Source: Solenopsis invicta (Eukaryota > Arthropoda > Insecta > Hymenoptera > Formicidae). From it: a DNA stretch of 64,000 bases. Numbering within the stretch: position 1 is the stretch's first letter; each line of letters opens with the position of its first letter. This document shows positions 10,958 through 21,515 of the stretch, piece by piece. The notes under the pieces are model-generated. The model made no database searches and was not told the DNA's origin. It saw nothing but the letters and a program-made list of their open reading frames with translations. The DNA lies in contig NC_052665.1 in assembly GCF_016802725.1 (NCBI RefSeq), positions 24,724,001-24,788,000 of the forward strand, given 5' to 3'. The translations under genes and the position numbers were made by a program.

Positions 10958-11548
10958 TGTGTGCAATATTTTTTTTATTTTTTTTTTAAATAAAGGTATT
11001 TATTTATCTTGATGATATTGATATAGTATGCAAATTTCTAAAATAAAAAATTTAATTTAATATCACTTTCTAAACATTAATTTAAATTTAATTTGAAGGA
11101 TATTTGAATTCAAGTAATAATATTTGAAATAATAAATAGGTAGTAATAATAATAATATATAAGTTATTTAAAATGGATAACATAAAGGCAACGTATCTAA
11201 ATTTTCAAATTGTTTAAATTTAACACTGGTATTCTTCTACGATTAATTATTTTAAAAACTAGAATTTTAAAATACTGTTAATATTATTTCCAATTAAATT
11301 TTAAATTAAACAATTTGAAAATTTAGATACGTTGCTTTTATATGTTATCTATTTCAAATAACTTATATATTATTGTTATTATTACCTATTTATTATTTCA
11401 AATATTATTACTTGAATTTAAATTAAATTTAAATTAATGTTTATAAAGTGATATTAAATTAAATTTTCTATTTTAAAAATTTGCATACAAGATCAATATC
11501 ATCAAGATAAATACACTTATTAAAGAAAAAACAAAATATTTCACACAT

Positions 11549-11612
11549 CCGGGAGCGAACCCGGATCTTACGATTGTGAAGCAAGCACCTAACGCACGGA
11601 GCCGACTGCACT
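11549..11612 (-). other. tRNA-like block, right arm
   Basis: Inverted counterpart of the tRNA-like block in the left arm, on the minus strand, with a cleaner T-arm (CCGGGTTCGCTCCCGG). The better-preserved B box here suggests it is closer to the ancestral sequence. Confidence 0.5.
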
Positions 11613-12162
11613 GGTTGGGAAAACATTTACCGGGAAGGCTCATATGGCGCGCCGCGGTATGGCCAATTTTCATAAATTTATTATTTCAAAACTAAGGCCT
11701 ATTCGATCAAACGCCGGAAGACGTAAACTTTTTTTTCATCTCCAGAGTAACTAAAAAAATTGGGATCAAAATCCCAGGGTGACTCACCTGATCCTCTCCT
11801 TGTCAGTACCTTCCCATTGATAACATATGTCAAGATCAAAGTCGTCAGAGACTGCTCCCCTAATGTGATCTTTTACTATGCTTTTTTCCAATCACTGGAA
11901 AAAATAAAAAAAATTCCAATTTTTTCTGAAAAATTGTTGCTTTTGCTATGTAAATGCTATTTATAATAATTTTACGGTATTATTAAAATAACAATATTAT
12001 TAAAATAAAGTTCGTAAAAGCGCTAGAATTGATATTGAGCTAATTTTTATGTTTATATTTGGAATACTATATTATTTAAGATTTAATAATTATTATTAAT
12101 TAAACAAAGAAGTAAGAACAGTAAGAACAGCTATAAAGACTGACAAAAATATAAATTTATTA

Positions 12163-12505
12163 CTAACAAGGAGAGGACTAGGTGACTCACCCTGGGATTT
12201 TGACTAATTTTTTACATATTCTGGAGACAAAAGATAGTTTATGTCTCCCGGCGTTTGATCGAATAGGCCTTAGTTTTGGAGAAATACGATAAATTTGTGA
12301 AAATTAGCCATATTTGAAGCGCACCATGGTGCGCCATATGAGCCTTCCCGGTAACTGTTCTTCCAAACAGTGCAGTTGGCTTCGTAAGTTAGGTGCTTGC
12401 TTCATAATCGTGAGATCCGGGTTTGCTCCCGGAGGTAAGCAATAATTTTTTTTTTAATAAGTGTTTCTATTCATTTTTATTTATTTTGATGATATGGATA
12501 TTAAG
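12163..12505 (+). repeat. Third, single-arm copy of the tRNA-like foldback sequence
   Basis: Starts ACTAACAAGGAGAGGACTAG and follows the arm sequence through a tRNA-like block at 12369-12433 (GGGTTTGCTCCCGG) to TTGATGATAT. There is no inverted partner, so this is either a monomeric ancestor or a remnant of the foldback family. Confidence 0.65.
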
Positions 12506-13036
12506 TATTAGTGCTCATCCAGACCTCAGGGCTAGATAAACCAACGATAATGTTATAATAAAACTTTAGTTTCTTTCCAACCAAGATTGTATTGCACGGT
12601 GAAGAATCACATTCTACAAGAGGTGATCCTGTATACGCAGAACAGTACCCGGGGGTTGAGCTACCTACCGGGCGCGTCTCCGGGTGGCGGATAGGAGAAC
12701 GACCGGAGGGGCCCGAGTCCCTCGAGGATAAAATCCTGTGTGGGATTAGGGTACCTCCGGTTAGTGACGGCTATAACTGGTCTCCCAGGTGTAAAACTCT
12801 GCATGGGGTCAGGAAGGCCGCTACCGCGAACCAGCTCCCTAAGCCAAGCTGTAAGCTATCGTGGCAACAGCTGCGTGGCACTGAGGGAGCAGTGTCTTGA
12901 ACGATGCTTCTGGGGCACCAGGCGACACCACAGAGTAGTAGCCTTAACCATGCATGAGGGGCTCTGTGTGGGTGGACCTTTTGTTTCCTAGCTACTCGTG
13001 GGACTCATATGGATATGGACTTAAATCAAAGACGTA

Positions 13037-13925
13037 GTGAGGGAGATGGAGGGCTTGCAGTACGAGACCAGTGCGGAGGCGGCGGAGGGGGGTGCGGACG
13101 GGGCTCATCTGGGTTCTGGAAGCGCCACCGCCGTCGGGTCCGGCACACAAGCGGAAGCGGTGAGTGCGGATGGGGCTCGTCCGGGCTCCGGAGGCGCCAC
13201 CGTCGCCGCCTCAGAGAAAAGCTCCGCGCCAGCGGCGGAAGCCCCTCTTGGCAAGAGGAACCGCTCTGGTGCGGAGAAGAGGGCCAAACGGGAACGAGAG
13301 AGGTCTCAGTGCAGGACCTCCTCGAGCACCGTAACCCCCCGGTAACAACGCCTGGGAGAGGGAGGGACACGCCGGCGGCAAATGCTAGAAAGGCTCCACG
13401 GACACTCCCCCTTCGGCGGACCCGCTAAGAAGCATAGGACTTAACATACTGGGACTTATGCCGAAGCGGTGAACCCTTTAACAAGGGTTACCATCACCGA
13501 GGGTTATTACGAGGAGGAAATTACTGCTGAGCGGCTGGCTCTTTTGAAGCTGGCCGTTAGCAATTAGTGGGATCCGGGAAGAAACCATTTCATGCTTCCG
13601 TCGCACCTTCCTTAGGGGAGGGGCCGCGGTAGTTCTAGGCAGGGATGAGGCGTCCCTAATCTGGCTTGCTGAGCAGATGGGGAACATCTTTCCCTAGGAA
13701 AACGCCAAGCTCAAGATGGTGGGCCCGGAGGTGCTTCAAAGGCAGCACAGGGCCGTGGTCTGGGTCCCGTGGGCTCCCGATGAACCGGCCGCGGTCCTGA
13801 AGCGGCTGGAGAGGCAGAATCCTGGGCTCAGCACCGGGAGCTGGAAGATCATGGCTGAGAATGTAGGGGCTACCAGGGATGGTAGGAATCTGGATTCTCA
13901 GGATTCCAGAGTCCAGCGTCCTTAA
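13037..13925 (+). pseudogene. LOA ORF1 (nucleic-acid-binding protein), fragmented
   Basis: First part (13037-13345): Ala/Gly/Ser-rich, then basic (GKRNRSGAEKRAKRERERS). Second part (13716-13925): RAVVWVPWAPDEPAAVLKRL and NPGLSTGSWKIM, resembling the DUF4780-type domain often found in insect LOA/R1 ORF1 proteins. Frame breaks between them, so no continuous product. It would be the RNA-binding partner of ORF2 in the retrotransposition particle. Confidence 0.6.
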
Positions 13926-14074
13926 GCTAAAGGCGCTGGACTTCAAGCCTTACCTCGGACTCAACCAAGTCACCTTCAAGGTGAGCGGAGCCCAAGGTGG
14001 GGGGGGATAGGAAGGGCGAGAAGGGGCCCCCTATGGACGAATCGTAAAGTTCGATCGTTCCATTCGACCTTTAC

Positions 14075-15261
14075 TCAGATCAACTTGCACCACAGCAAAG
14101 GGGCTTTGGCAATTCTGTCGAGGAAGCAGGCTGTGGTGCACACAGCCATTTCACTGATACAAGAGCCTTGGCTCGTCCGGGGCCGTATCAGTGGCGTGGC
14201 AGCATGCGGGAGAATATTTAAGTCTCCGACAGCCGAAAAGCCCAGAGCCTGCGTCGCAGTGAAGGGCATTCACGCTCGACTAATTCCACATTTATGTTCC
14301 AGAGATGTGGTGGTGGTCGAGCTTGATGTCGCCGATTCCTTGGGAAACAGGGTGGTGGTGTGCTCCGCGTATTTTCCTCACGATGAGAGGCCCCGCCGCC
14401 GCCGGAACCGGTGACCAGACTGGTAGAGTACTGCCAGAGTGAGCGGCTTCCCCTGATAGTAGGGTGCAATGCTAACTCGCACCACACGGTCTGGGGAAGC
14501 ACGGATACCAACGATAGAGGTAAAAAGCTGTTGGAATTTCTAGCGTCGACGGACCTGGAGATTCTTAACAGAGGTAACGAGCCCACTTTTTGCACGGCGG
14601 TGAGGAGAGAGGTTCTCGATCTTACTGTCTGTGCCAGGTGTACATCGAGGGACGTGGGGGTCTCGCGCGAACCTTCTCTGTCGGGCCATAGGCAAATCAC
14701 CTTCAAGCTGGTTTGGGCCAGAGGAGAGGTGGCGATGTTCAGGGATCCCAGGAGGACCGATTGGGACTCCTATCGGGAGGACTTGAAATGCTATCTCGAG
14801 AGCTTCCCAAGGAGGCACGGGACCAAGGAAGAACTGGAGCTCTACGTGGATCATCTGCAGAGGGCTCTGGTGGAAAACTACGAAAAGAACTGTGTCCGGA
14901 GAGGGCGGTTAAGAATTCCAGAGGCAACTCCTGGTGGAGTCCTAAGCTGCAGGAGCTCAGAAGTGCGGCTCGGAGGGTCTGGAACACGGGCCGCCAGTCG
15001 GACTGGGAACTTCATAGAAGAGCCCAGAAAGACTATAGAGATTCTGTGGTGAGAGCCAAGAAAAAAAGCTGGAGGGAGTTCTGGAGGGAGTCGGTAGAGG
15101 GCGTGCCCGAAACCGCAAGACTATGCAGGATTCTAGCCAGAAACCCAGACGCCGTCCTGGACACCATTAGTCTCCGTGATGGGACAATGGTGACCGGGGA
15201 GCAGTGCCTAGTGCACTTGCTAGAGGCCAGCTTTCCGGGTTTTCGTAGGGAGCACTTGTAG
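14075..15261 (+). pseudogene. LOA ORF2 endonuclease region, frameshifted
   Basis: EEP (AP-like) endonuclease that nicks the target DNA. Visible motifs: SLIQEPW near the N-terminus, GCNANSHHTVWGS, RGKKLLEF, and the C-terminal SGHRQI that carries the catalytic His. At least one frame change lies near 14400 and another by about 14930, where reading passes to 14713-15261 (NSWWSPKLQELRSAARRVW). The order and motifs match R1/LOA ORF2. Confidence 0.75.
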
Positions 15262-15354
15262 GGAGAACTGTTCGCCCACGAACATGCGGCGGGCTCGCGC
15301 AGAGCCCATAAAGCGGACTGGGGATTAGCGGCCAGCATTATCAAGCTCGAAAAA

Positions 15355-16308
15355 GTGAAATGGGCGATAAACACCTTCAAACCCTTTAAGTCGGCGGGAC
15401 CAGATCAAGTCTTTCCGACTCTTCTACAGGAGGGGCTAGAGTTGGTCGTGGGTCCTCTGACAAGGACTTTGAGGGCATGTTTGGCTCTGGGCCATACGCC
15501 TAGTACATGGAAACTGGCGAGAGTGGTATTCATCACGAAGGCGGGAAGAGCGAGCTACTCTTCTGCTAAAGATTTCAGACCGATAAGTCTGACTTTGTTT
15601 CTCCTAAAGACTCTGGAGAAATTGGTCAACGCGTATGTGAGGGACGTCGTTCTTCCGCGGCGCCCCTTGCACCACGCGCAGCATGCATACCGCATGGGCT
15701 ACTCCACGGAGACGGCTCTTCATGCGACCGTGTTGTTTATTGAGGGGCAACTGGAGAGGGGCGGCTATGCGGTGAGCACCTTCCTAGATATAGAGGGTGC
15801 TTTTAACAACACCCCGCACAAGGTGGTGTGTGAAGAAGCATTGCACAGGGGTGTGCCGGAGAAACTCGTGGAGTGGATCCGGGGTATGCTAGGGCGACGG
15901 GTTGTAGCTTTGTTGGGAACAACGAAGGTCAGTGGATGGGTGAAGAGGGGATGCCCCCAGGGTGGGGTGCTCTCTCCACTATTATGGTGCCTGGTGGTTG
16001 ATGGGCTGCTCGAATGGCTGAGTGAGAGGGGCTTCTTTGTGCAAGGCTACGCTGATGACGTGGCTCTGCTAGTGCGAGGACCCTTTTTTGGGCCTCTCTT
16101 GGAGCTTATGCAGAACGTACTGGGAACAGTAGAGCGGTGGTGCAGGGAAACCGGTTTGTCAGTAAATCCACTGAAAACGGAGCTCGTTGTTTTCACCCGC
16201 AAATATAAAGTGGGCACTTTAAAAGGACCCATCTTTGAAGGTACAAGACTAGCCCCAGCTAAATCAGTGAAATATCTGAGAGTGATCCTAGATAAGAAGC
16301 TGTCCTAA
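15355..16308 (+). pseudogene. LOA ORF2 reverse transcriptase domain
   Basis: A 317-codon open stretch covers the RT fingers and palm: SAGPDQVFPTLLQEG, FRPISLTLFLLKTLEKLV, FLDIEGAFNN (motif A), GCPQGGVLSPLLW (motif B) and YADDVALL (motif C). Both catalytic Asp motifs are present. It is not bounded by its own start and stop in a family sense, but is the middle of ORF2 cut by frameshifts. This is the best-preserved part of the element. Confidence 0.88.
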
Positions 16309-16697
16309 AGGAAGCATCTTGAAAGCCGCTGAAAGAGTCTGTGCTCTTACTTCTGGATGTGCAGGAGAATCGTGGGCCAGACGTGGGGGCTGAAGCCCAG
16401 GATGGTCTGTTGGATCTACACTGCAATACTTCGACCCAGGCTCACGTACGCAGCAGCTGTGTGGTGGCCTAGGGCGCGGAAGAAAGCGGCAGTGGTAGCG
16501 CTCGAGCACGTCAGGGCTCTAATTTTAAGATGGGCTTTGGATGCAATGCAACCATGCCGGTAGCAGCCATGGGCATTTTGCTCGGGATTGAACCACTTCA
16601 CCAGGTGGTGGTGGGAGCGGCGGCAATCGCTGCACACTGATTAGCCTGTGAACTGAAGTGGAAGGAGGGAACTGCGCACACTAGGTTCCCCAATGGC

Positions 16698-17260
16698 GTG
16701 CTGACCGATTCCATCTTTGAAATGAGGCAAGATAGGATGCCAGCAGTTCGGGTCCTGGACAGGCCCTTTAAAGTGCAGGTCACAGGGCTTGTGGACTGGA
16801 AAGAACCCGGGACACTGGTTCAGGCCTGGGATGGGGACGTCTGGTTTACAGATGGCTCCAAGACGGGTATGAGCTCCGGCGCGGGCATCGTTTGCCGAGA
16901 AGGGTGGCGGAAAGCCTACCCCTGGATGGGTATGCCACAGTTTTCCAGACGGAGATCGTGGCGATCCTAAGATGTACCTAACTGGCCCTGGAAGGGAAGG
17001 AAACAGGTGGGCGCGTGAGAATATGCTCGGACAGCCAAGCTGCTATCAAGGCACTTAAAGCTCCAATTTGCACCTCGCGGCTGGTCTGGGACTGCAGGAA
17101 TGCATTGGAGAAGCTGGCGAGAGATAAAGAAGTTATCGTGACCTGGGTCCCCGGTCGGGAATCGAGAGTAATGAGGAAGCCGATCGGCTCGCCAGGGCCT
17201 CATCAAGAATGGAGGTGTCCAGGCCGGGACCGGTGTTGGGGGTCCCTTTCTGTCTAGGCA
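16698..17260 (+). pseudogene. LOA ORF2 RNase H domain, frameshifted
   Basis: VWFTDGSKT and GAGIV mark the first RNase H strand; ICSDSQAAIKAL carries a second acidic residue; WVPG followed in another frame by SNEEADRLARAS is the C-terminal motif. Several frame changes separate these. Its presence in a non-LTR element supports LOA/R1/I-group placement. Confidence 0.75.
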
Positions 17261-17399
17261 GGAGGAGGATTCGGGCCTGGTTACGGAACGAGCACCTCGA
17301 GTTTTGGAAAAATGAGCTAAGGACCAAGTGTTGACAGGCCGAGGCTTTACTGGGGGAAACACCTAACCTAGTGAGGGCCTGGTCGGGGACATAAGGTCC

Positions 17400-17672
17400 T
17401 TGAGCAGAAGAGACGCCAGGTTAATAGTGCAAATACTGACTGGCCATGGAACCCTCAATTACCACATGCACAGGCTGGGCCGATCTGATACGGCCAAATG
17501 TAGGGCTTGTGGGGAGGAAGAGGAGACAAGTCTCCACATTCTTTGTGACTGTCCGCCCTATGCGGGGCTGAGACTAAAACTGCTAGGCTCGGCATTTCCC
17601 GAGTCAGGGCAGATTAGCAGGCTACCTATGAGAGACCTGAGTTTCTTTTGGAGGGAATTGGGGCTCCCGTAG
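17400..17672 (+). pseudogene. LOA ORF2 C-terminal CCHC motif
   Basis: YHMHRLGRSDTAKCRACGEE followed by TSLHILCDC gives the C-x2-C...H-x4-C zinc-binding end typical of R1/LOA/Jockey ORF2. The stop at 17670 is the natural end of ORF2, about 100 bp before the ATT tail. Confidence 0.75.
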
Positions 17673-17786
17673 ATGGCGAACGACTGGAGGGAGACACAAT
17701 GGACAAGAGTCTGCGTGCCGTAGGCGGATCTTCGACCCGAGGACCACCCCCTCAGTTCTATTATTATTATTATACGCAGAACAGTA

Positions 17787-18245
17787 GGGATCTAAACAGA
17801 AGGGTCAAGAAATACTCCTGATAAAGGGCAGTAATCGTCAATATCAAGTCAAGATGTATAGGAAATGATCCTGGATTAATTTTACATTGAAAAATACGGG
17901 CAGAGCTAAAACAGCGAAATGGCCATGTCACTGCGATAAGGAAGGCAAAGAAAAACCATCTCATTAACCCTCTCTAGTACATTCGTCATTATGGCTAAGA
18001 ATTATAAAAACATCTTCAGTTCCCATCTTCAATAACTAAAAAGGGTGCTAAGAATTCTCGGATTAGCAATGAGAATTAGTACATAGAATGTTTGGAGTAT
18101 ATACCAGTCTGAAAAGGCGATAACGCTTTTCCAGACTGATACGTACTCCAAACATTCAGTGTATTAATAAAACAAAATGAACAGAATCAGGATTAAAAAC
18201 ATAAATGTAAGAATTGGGTCAAAGAGACAAGCTAAATAATTCTGG
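17787..18245. repeat. Spacer containing a 72-bp hairpin (18086-18157)
   Basis: GAATGTTTGGAGTA and its inverse form a roughly 30-bp stem around a short loop. It may be a tiny MITE. The rest of the interval shows no gene or repeat structure. Confidence 0.5.
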
Positions 18246-18301
18246 ATGTCAATTAAAACTTTTATTACAATAATACGCATAAACGCAATTAATCCGGAAC
18301 G

Positions 18302-18327
18302 TTTCGGCTATACTTAGCCTTCATCAG
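18302..18327 (-). ncRNA. Hammerhead-ribozyme-like core of the Penelope element
   Basis: Read on the minus strand: CTGATGA, one A, a 5-bp stem GGCTA/TAGCC with AGTA loop, then GAAA and CG. CUGAUGA and GAAA flanking stem II are the conserved hammerhead core. Hammerhead motifs are known in Penelope-like elements. A short stem III (ACG...CGU) is possible; stem I is weak and there is one extra base before stem II. Self-cleavage is not shown. Confidence 0.5.
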
Positions 18328-18859
18328 ACAAAATAAATAATTTTAACTAACATGTTACAAATTTTCCCAATAAAAGATAAATGAAAAAACAAGGAAATAC
18401 AAAAAATACAGACGCTCATTACGCAGGTCTAAGCTCGTTACGTCGCTGCTCACGTAGTGCTGTTATAGCTGGAGGATCGGTGACAGCTTCGGACGATGCT
18501 TTCCATTGTGTACAAATTCACAATTCCTTCATTTACCTACAATGTAAGAAGGACGTCGAGATCCGAATTTGTCAAATGATTACGCGATGAACAGCCGCAA
18601 CAGACATGAATTCATATGCAATACCCGATGACAGCAATTAACAAAAATTTAATTATCTGCGCGATAGAAGAAATCTAAAATTATAAATGAAATAATACGA
18701 CTCACTAATGCACATAAATAAATTAAAACTCACTGTGTTGTACATTTTGAAAACAAAATTACGTGAACAAATATAAACGGCTAACGATCTTACTGCCGTG
18801 ATAGACCAAGCACAAGTGAGGCAGAGCGGTAAACGAGACTGATATTCTGTATTTCTATT

Positions 18860-19180
18860 TGTTTTTCACCGAGTTAAGCAAGTAAAAATATGTATCATGT
18901 AAAAGTTCTGTATCCTTTTGAGAGTTAATTCCATTATTTTGCTGTTTAATATGTCATTTCTGAAATTAATCTTTTTCTAAAATTTGGTTCTGAATCGAGA
19001 ATTTTTATTTTTTCCCAGTCAAAGTTGTGATCAAAGTTAATTTGATATTTGATAATTACAGAATGTCTCGATGAATCGAGGTTTATATTATTCCCTCACT
19101 CTGGTCCTCAATTGTCTCATAGTCTGACCCACGTATATAGGGCCATCGCAATTATTACAATCGATTTATAGACGACATTG
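18860..19180 (-). pseudogene. Penelope GIY-YIG endonuclease tail
   Basis: Minus-strand frames give IYVGQTMRQLRTRVRE, then after a frame change NNINLDSSRHSVI and FDHNFDWEKIKILDSE, then NGINSQKDTELLHDTYF. These match the Penelope C-terminal GIY-YIG region (YVGQT...LKTRI.EH...HSVI..H...H.FDW). At least two frameshifts. Confidence 0.72.
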
Positions 19181-19404
19181 TTATTACAGATAGAATGAAG
19201 ATTACCATCTTAGGAATAAGTAGAACTAGATAGGCCAATTTGGAGCAATGTGCAATAGAGAACAAAATAATATATCACTCTGGAAGATCACAATGATATC
19301 CAATACAGGTAAGAAGTGACAATCATTGTAGATAAAAAAAAGTCAGTCAAGTTGTGGATAAATTTGATTCGGTCTTGGAGAAAGTGATAACACTATAATT
19401 GAAG

Positions 19405-19860
19405 ATCACACTTCAAGATCAATATAATTAAAGTATATGCACCAACTGTAGATAATGAAGAAGAAATAGAATACTTTTACCAGCAAATTGAAGAAGCAAA
19501 AAGTAGTCAGCTACAGAGAAATCACTATAGTAAAGGGCGATTTTAATGCCAAAATTGGAAAAGAAAACGCTGAGAAAGGATCATCGGAAACTATGCACGA
19601 CTAGAACGTGATGAGAAAGGAGACCGCTTAGTCCAGTTCTGCCAGGACAATAATCTGTCATCACGAACACCTTCTTTAAATTGCTAGAGAGAACATATAC
19701 ATAAAAAGCACTCTCAAATAGAGCAGAAAGGATAGTTTGAAGCAAGATTGACTAGCAATATTAATTGAAGAAAAATATCGGAATCAACTTGATAAAAGCT
19801 TATCCGAGAACAGACGTACATTCGGATTACAATCCTCTAACCTGACAGTAAGATTTAAAA
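19405..19860 (+). pseudogene. RTE-like endonuclease fragment
   Basis: Plus-strand pieces read IKVYAPTVDNEEEIEYFYQQ, then KGDFNAKIGKENAEKG, then in other frames GDRLVQFCQDNN and AYPRTDVHSDYNPLT. These are the EEP endonuclease motifs (VYAP, GDFNA, SDH-like) of RTE/BovB-group non-LTR elements. Multiple frameshifts; no RT follows. An old, truncated copy. Confidence 0.68.
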
Positions 19861-20069
19861 ATGTTAGATATATATAAGTAATCCAGATTTAAGTTTGGCG
19901 CGAAGCGCCTGAAGTGAGAAAACAGTTGGGGGCGGGGACCAAGATCAATGGCGCAACAAACGCGCTTTTAGGCAATGCGAAAAGAAACAGGCTGACCAAA
20001 TTCAGAAGCGCTAAAATGATCATAGTTATCAGTCCAGTGACGGTTCTAAGAAAGAAAGCAAGTTGAGCA

Positions 20070-20091
20070 AGCGTGATACATACATACATAT

Positions 20092-20162
<71 letters not shown>

Positions 20163-20174
20163 TATATATATATA
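20070..20174. repeat. (ATAC)n-(TA)n microsatellite, split by mariner
   Basis: A short ATAC run passes into about 90 bp of TA. The TA tract resumes at 21517-21554 on the far side of the mariner element, so the mariner and the next element both landed in one TA array. Confidence 0.9.
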
Positions 20175-20228
20175 CGAGGTGTGTTCAAAAAGTATCGCGA
20201 ATTTTGTGTTTTTTCAAAAATTATTTAT

Positions 20229-21325
20229 TTATTCATGAATATCTATTTTGTCCCCTTCAAAGTAATCCCCATGAGATATTATACACTTGTGCCAACGGTT
20301 TTTCCAATCTTCGAAGCACTTCAAAAAATCATTTTTTTTTATCTTGTTCAGCTCCTCCTTCGATGCCGTCTTTATCTCGTCAAGCGTAGCGTAACGTCGT
20401 CCTTTCATGGGCCTCTTCAGTTTAGGGAACAAGAAAAAGTCACAGGGGGCCAGATCTGGGGAATACGGTGGCTGCGGCATCATTAGTGTGTTGTTTTTGG
20501 CCAAAAAGTCGCGCACAAGCAACGATGTGTGAGCAGGGGCGTTATCGTGGTGCAAAAGCCAATTTTTGTTCTTCCACAAATCCGGGCGTTTCTGGCGGAT
20601 TGCTTCGCGCAAATTGCGCATAACTTGCAGGTAATATTCCTTATTGACCGTTCTACCCTGTGGCAAGAACTCATGATGCACCACGCCCCTGCAATCGAAG
20701 AAAACTGTCAGCAAAACTTTCACATTCGACCGAACTTGGCGCGCTTTTTTCGGTCTTGGTTCGTGCGGCAGCTTCCATTGAGATGATTGAGCTTTGGTTT
20801 CCACGTCATAACCATAAACCCACGATTCGTCACCAGTTATGACCCTCTGGAGCAAATTTGGGTCGTCGCGGACAGAGTCCAACATCTCATTAGCAATGTT
20901 CATGCGATGCTGTTTTTGGTCGCAATTGAGCAATTTTGGTACGAATTTCGCGGCGACCCGTCTCATGCCCAAATCATTGATAAAAATCGAATGGCACGAG
21001 CCAATCGATATGTTTAGGTCCTCAGCAACTTCTCTAACGGTGATTCGACGATTGGCCAATACCATTTTCTCCACTTCATTAATTTTTTCGTCTGTTGTTG
21101 AAGTGCTCGGGCGTCCGGCACGCTCTTCGTCGTTCACATCTTCTCGGCCTTCTGAGAACATTTTGTACCACCGATAAACGTTGCTTCGGTCCAAGGTAGC
21201 TTCTCCGTATGCCACAGTCAACATTCGGAATGCATCCGCGCACTTAATTTCGTTTTTCACACAAAATTTGATACAGGTTAGGTTAGGTTAGGTTAGGTTC
21301 TTTGATCCATTTTTTTGAATAGGTA
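20229..21325 (-). pseudogene. Mariner transposase, start disrupted by telomeric repeats
   Basis: A 343-codon open frame runs to the stop at 20229 with TGDESWVYGYD, HHDNAPAH and SPDLAPCDFFLFPK (DD34D), so the catalytic domain is intact. The 5' end is not. Upstream on the minus strand an ATG GAT CAA AGA start is followed by 26 bp made almost wholly of CCTAA units, then ATC AAA TTT TGT GTG AAA. The insertion shifts frame and adds stops, and the downstream frame has no ATG before MLTVAYGE. The expected N-terminus (MDQRIKFCVKNE) is inferred from mariner homology. Confidence 0.85.
21275..21299 (+). repeat. Interstitial telomeric repeat, (AGGTT)5 = (TTAGG)n
   Basis: Five perfect units of the insect telomere repeat, preceded by ACA-type filler, interrupt the second mariner transposase near its start codon. 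Removing 26 bp restores an uninterrupted mariner N-terminus. Such short internal arrays are known from repair of double-strand breaks involving telomerase or telomeric DNA. Confidence 0.85.
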
Positions 21326-21515
21326 AAAATCGAAGACGATCCAAAACACGTGCAAGCAAAGCAGCTGTCAACAATTAAGTGAACATTCAAAATGGCCGAG
21401 CTTGTCGGCATAAGTGAGAGACATGAGTACCAACATAACGCCACAAAAAGATCGAAATTCGAATATACGTAACCCGCGAAAATTCAAAATTCGCGATACT
21501 TTTTGAACACACCTC

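Larger units (their letters stand above)
10615..11880. repeat. Foldback with tRNA-like arms inside a shared outer repeat
   Basis: Core palindrome: arms 10704-11222 and 11300-11803, ending in AGGAGAGGATCAGGTGAGTC and its inverse. Each arm contains a tRNA-like block. Outside the core, 10615-10703 and 11804-11880 match, at roughly 83-85% by eye, the sequences just outside the pogo-like core (6440-6540 reversed and 2775-2847 reversed). Two quite different palindromic cores thus sit in the same outer repeat. No ORF in the core. Confidence 0.7.
12648..17770 (+). mobile_element. Full-length, inactive LOA-type non-LTR retrotransposon
   Basis: A 16-bp direct repeat, TATACGCAGAACAGTA, flanks the element (12632-12647 and 17771-17786). 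The 3' end is a short (ATT)n tail. Order: GC-rich 5' UTR, ORF1, apurinic-type endonuclease, reverse transcriptase, RNase H, CCHC tail. This order with an RNase H is typical of LOA and some R1/I-group elements; GCPQGGVLSPLLW favours LOA. Several frameshifts and stops kill it. Its GC content stands out against the AT-rich surroundings. Confidence 0.88.
18250..19190 (-). mobile_element. Penelope-like element, 3' fragment
   Basis: On the minus strand a GIY-YIG endonuclease tail (about 19170-18869) is followed by a 3' untranslated region. That region ends near a CTGATGA...TAGCCGAAACG motif and AT-rich sequence. This organisation is characteristic of Penelope-like retroelements. The RT part is absent here. 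Frames are broken, so it is a dead fragment. Confidence 0.7.

Noticed and set aside
13026..13370. Pro/Ser/Arg-rich antisense ORF
   Set aside because: It is the shadow of the GC-rich LOA ORF1 region and shows no domain.
20483..21177. Plus-strand ORFs opposite the second mariner
   Set aside because: They are reverse-frame shadows of the transposase with no recognisable motif.
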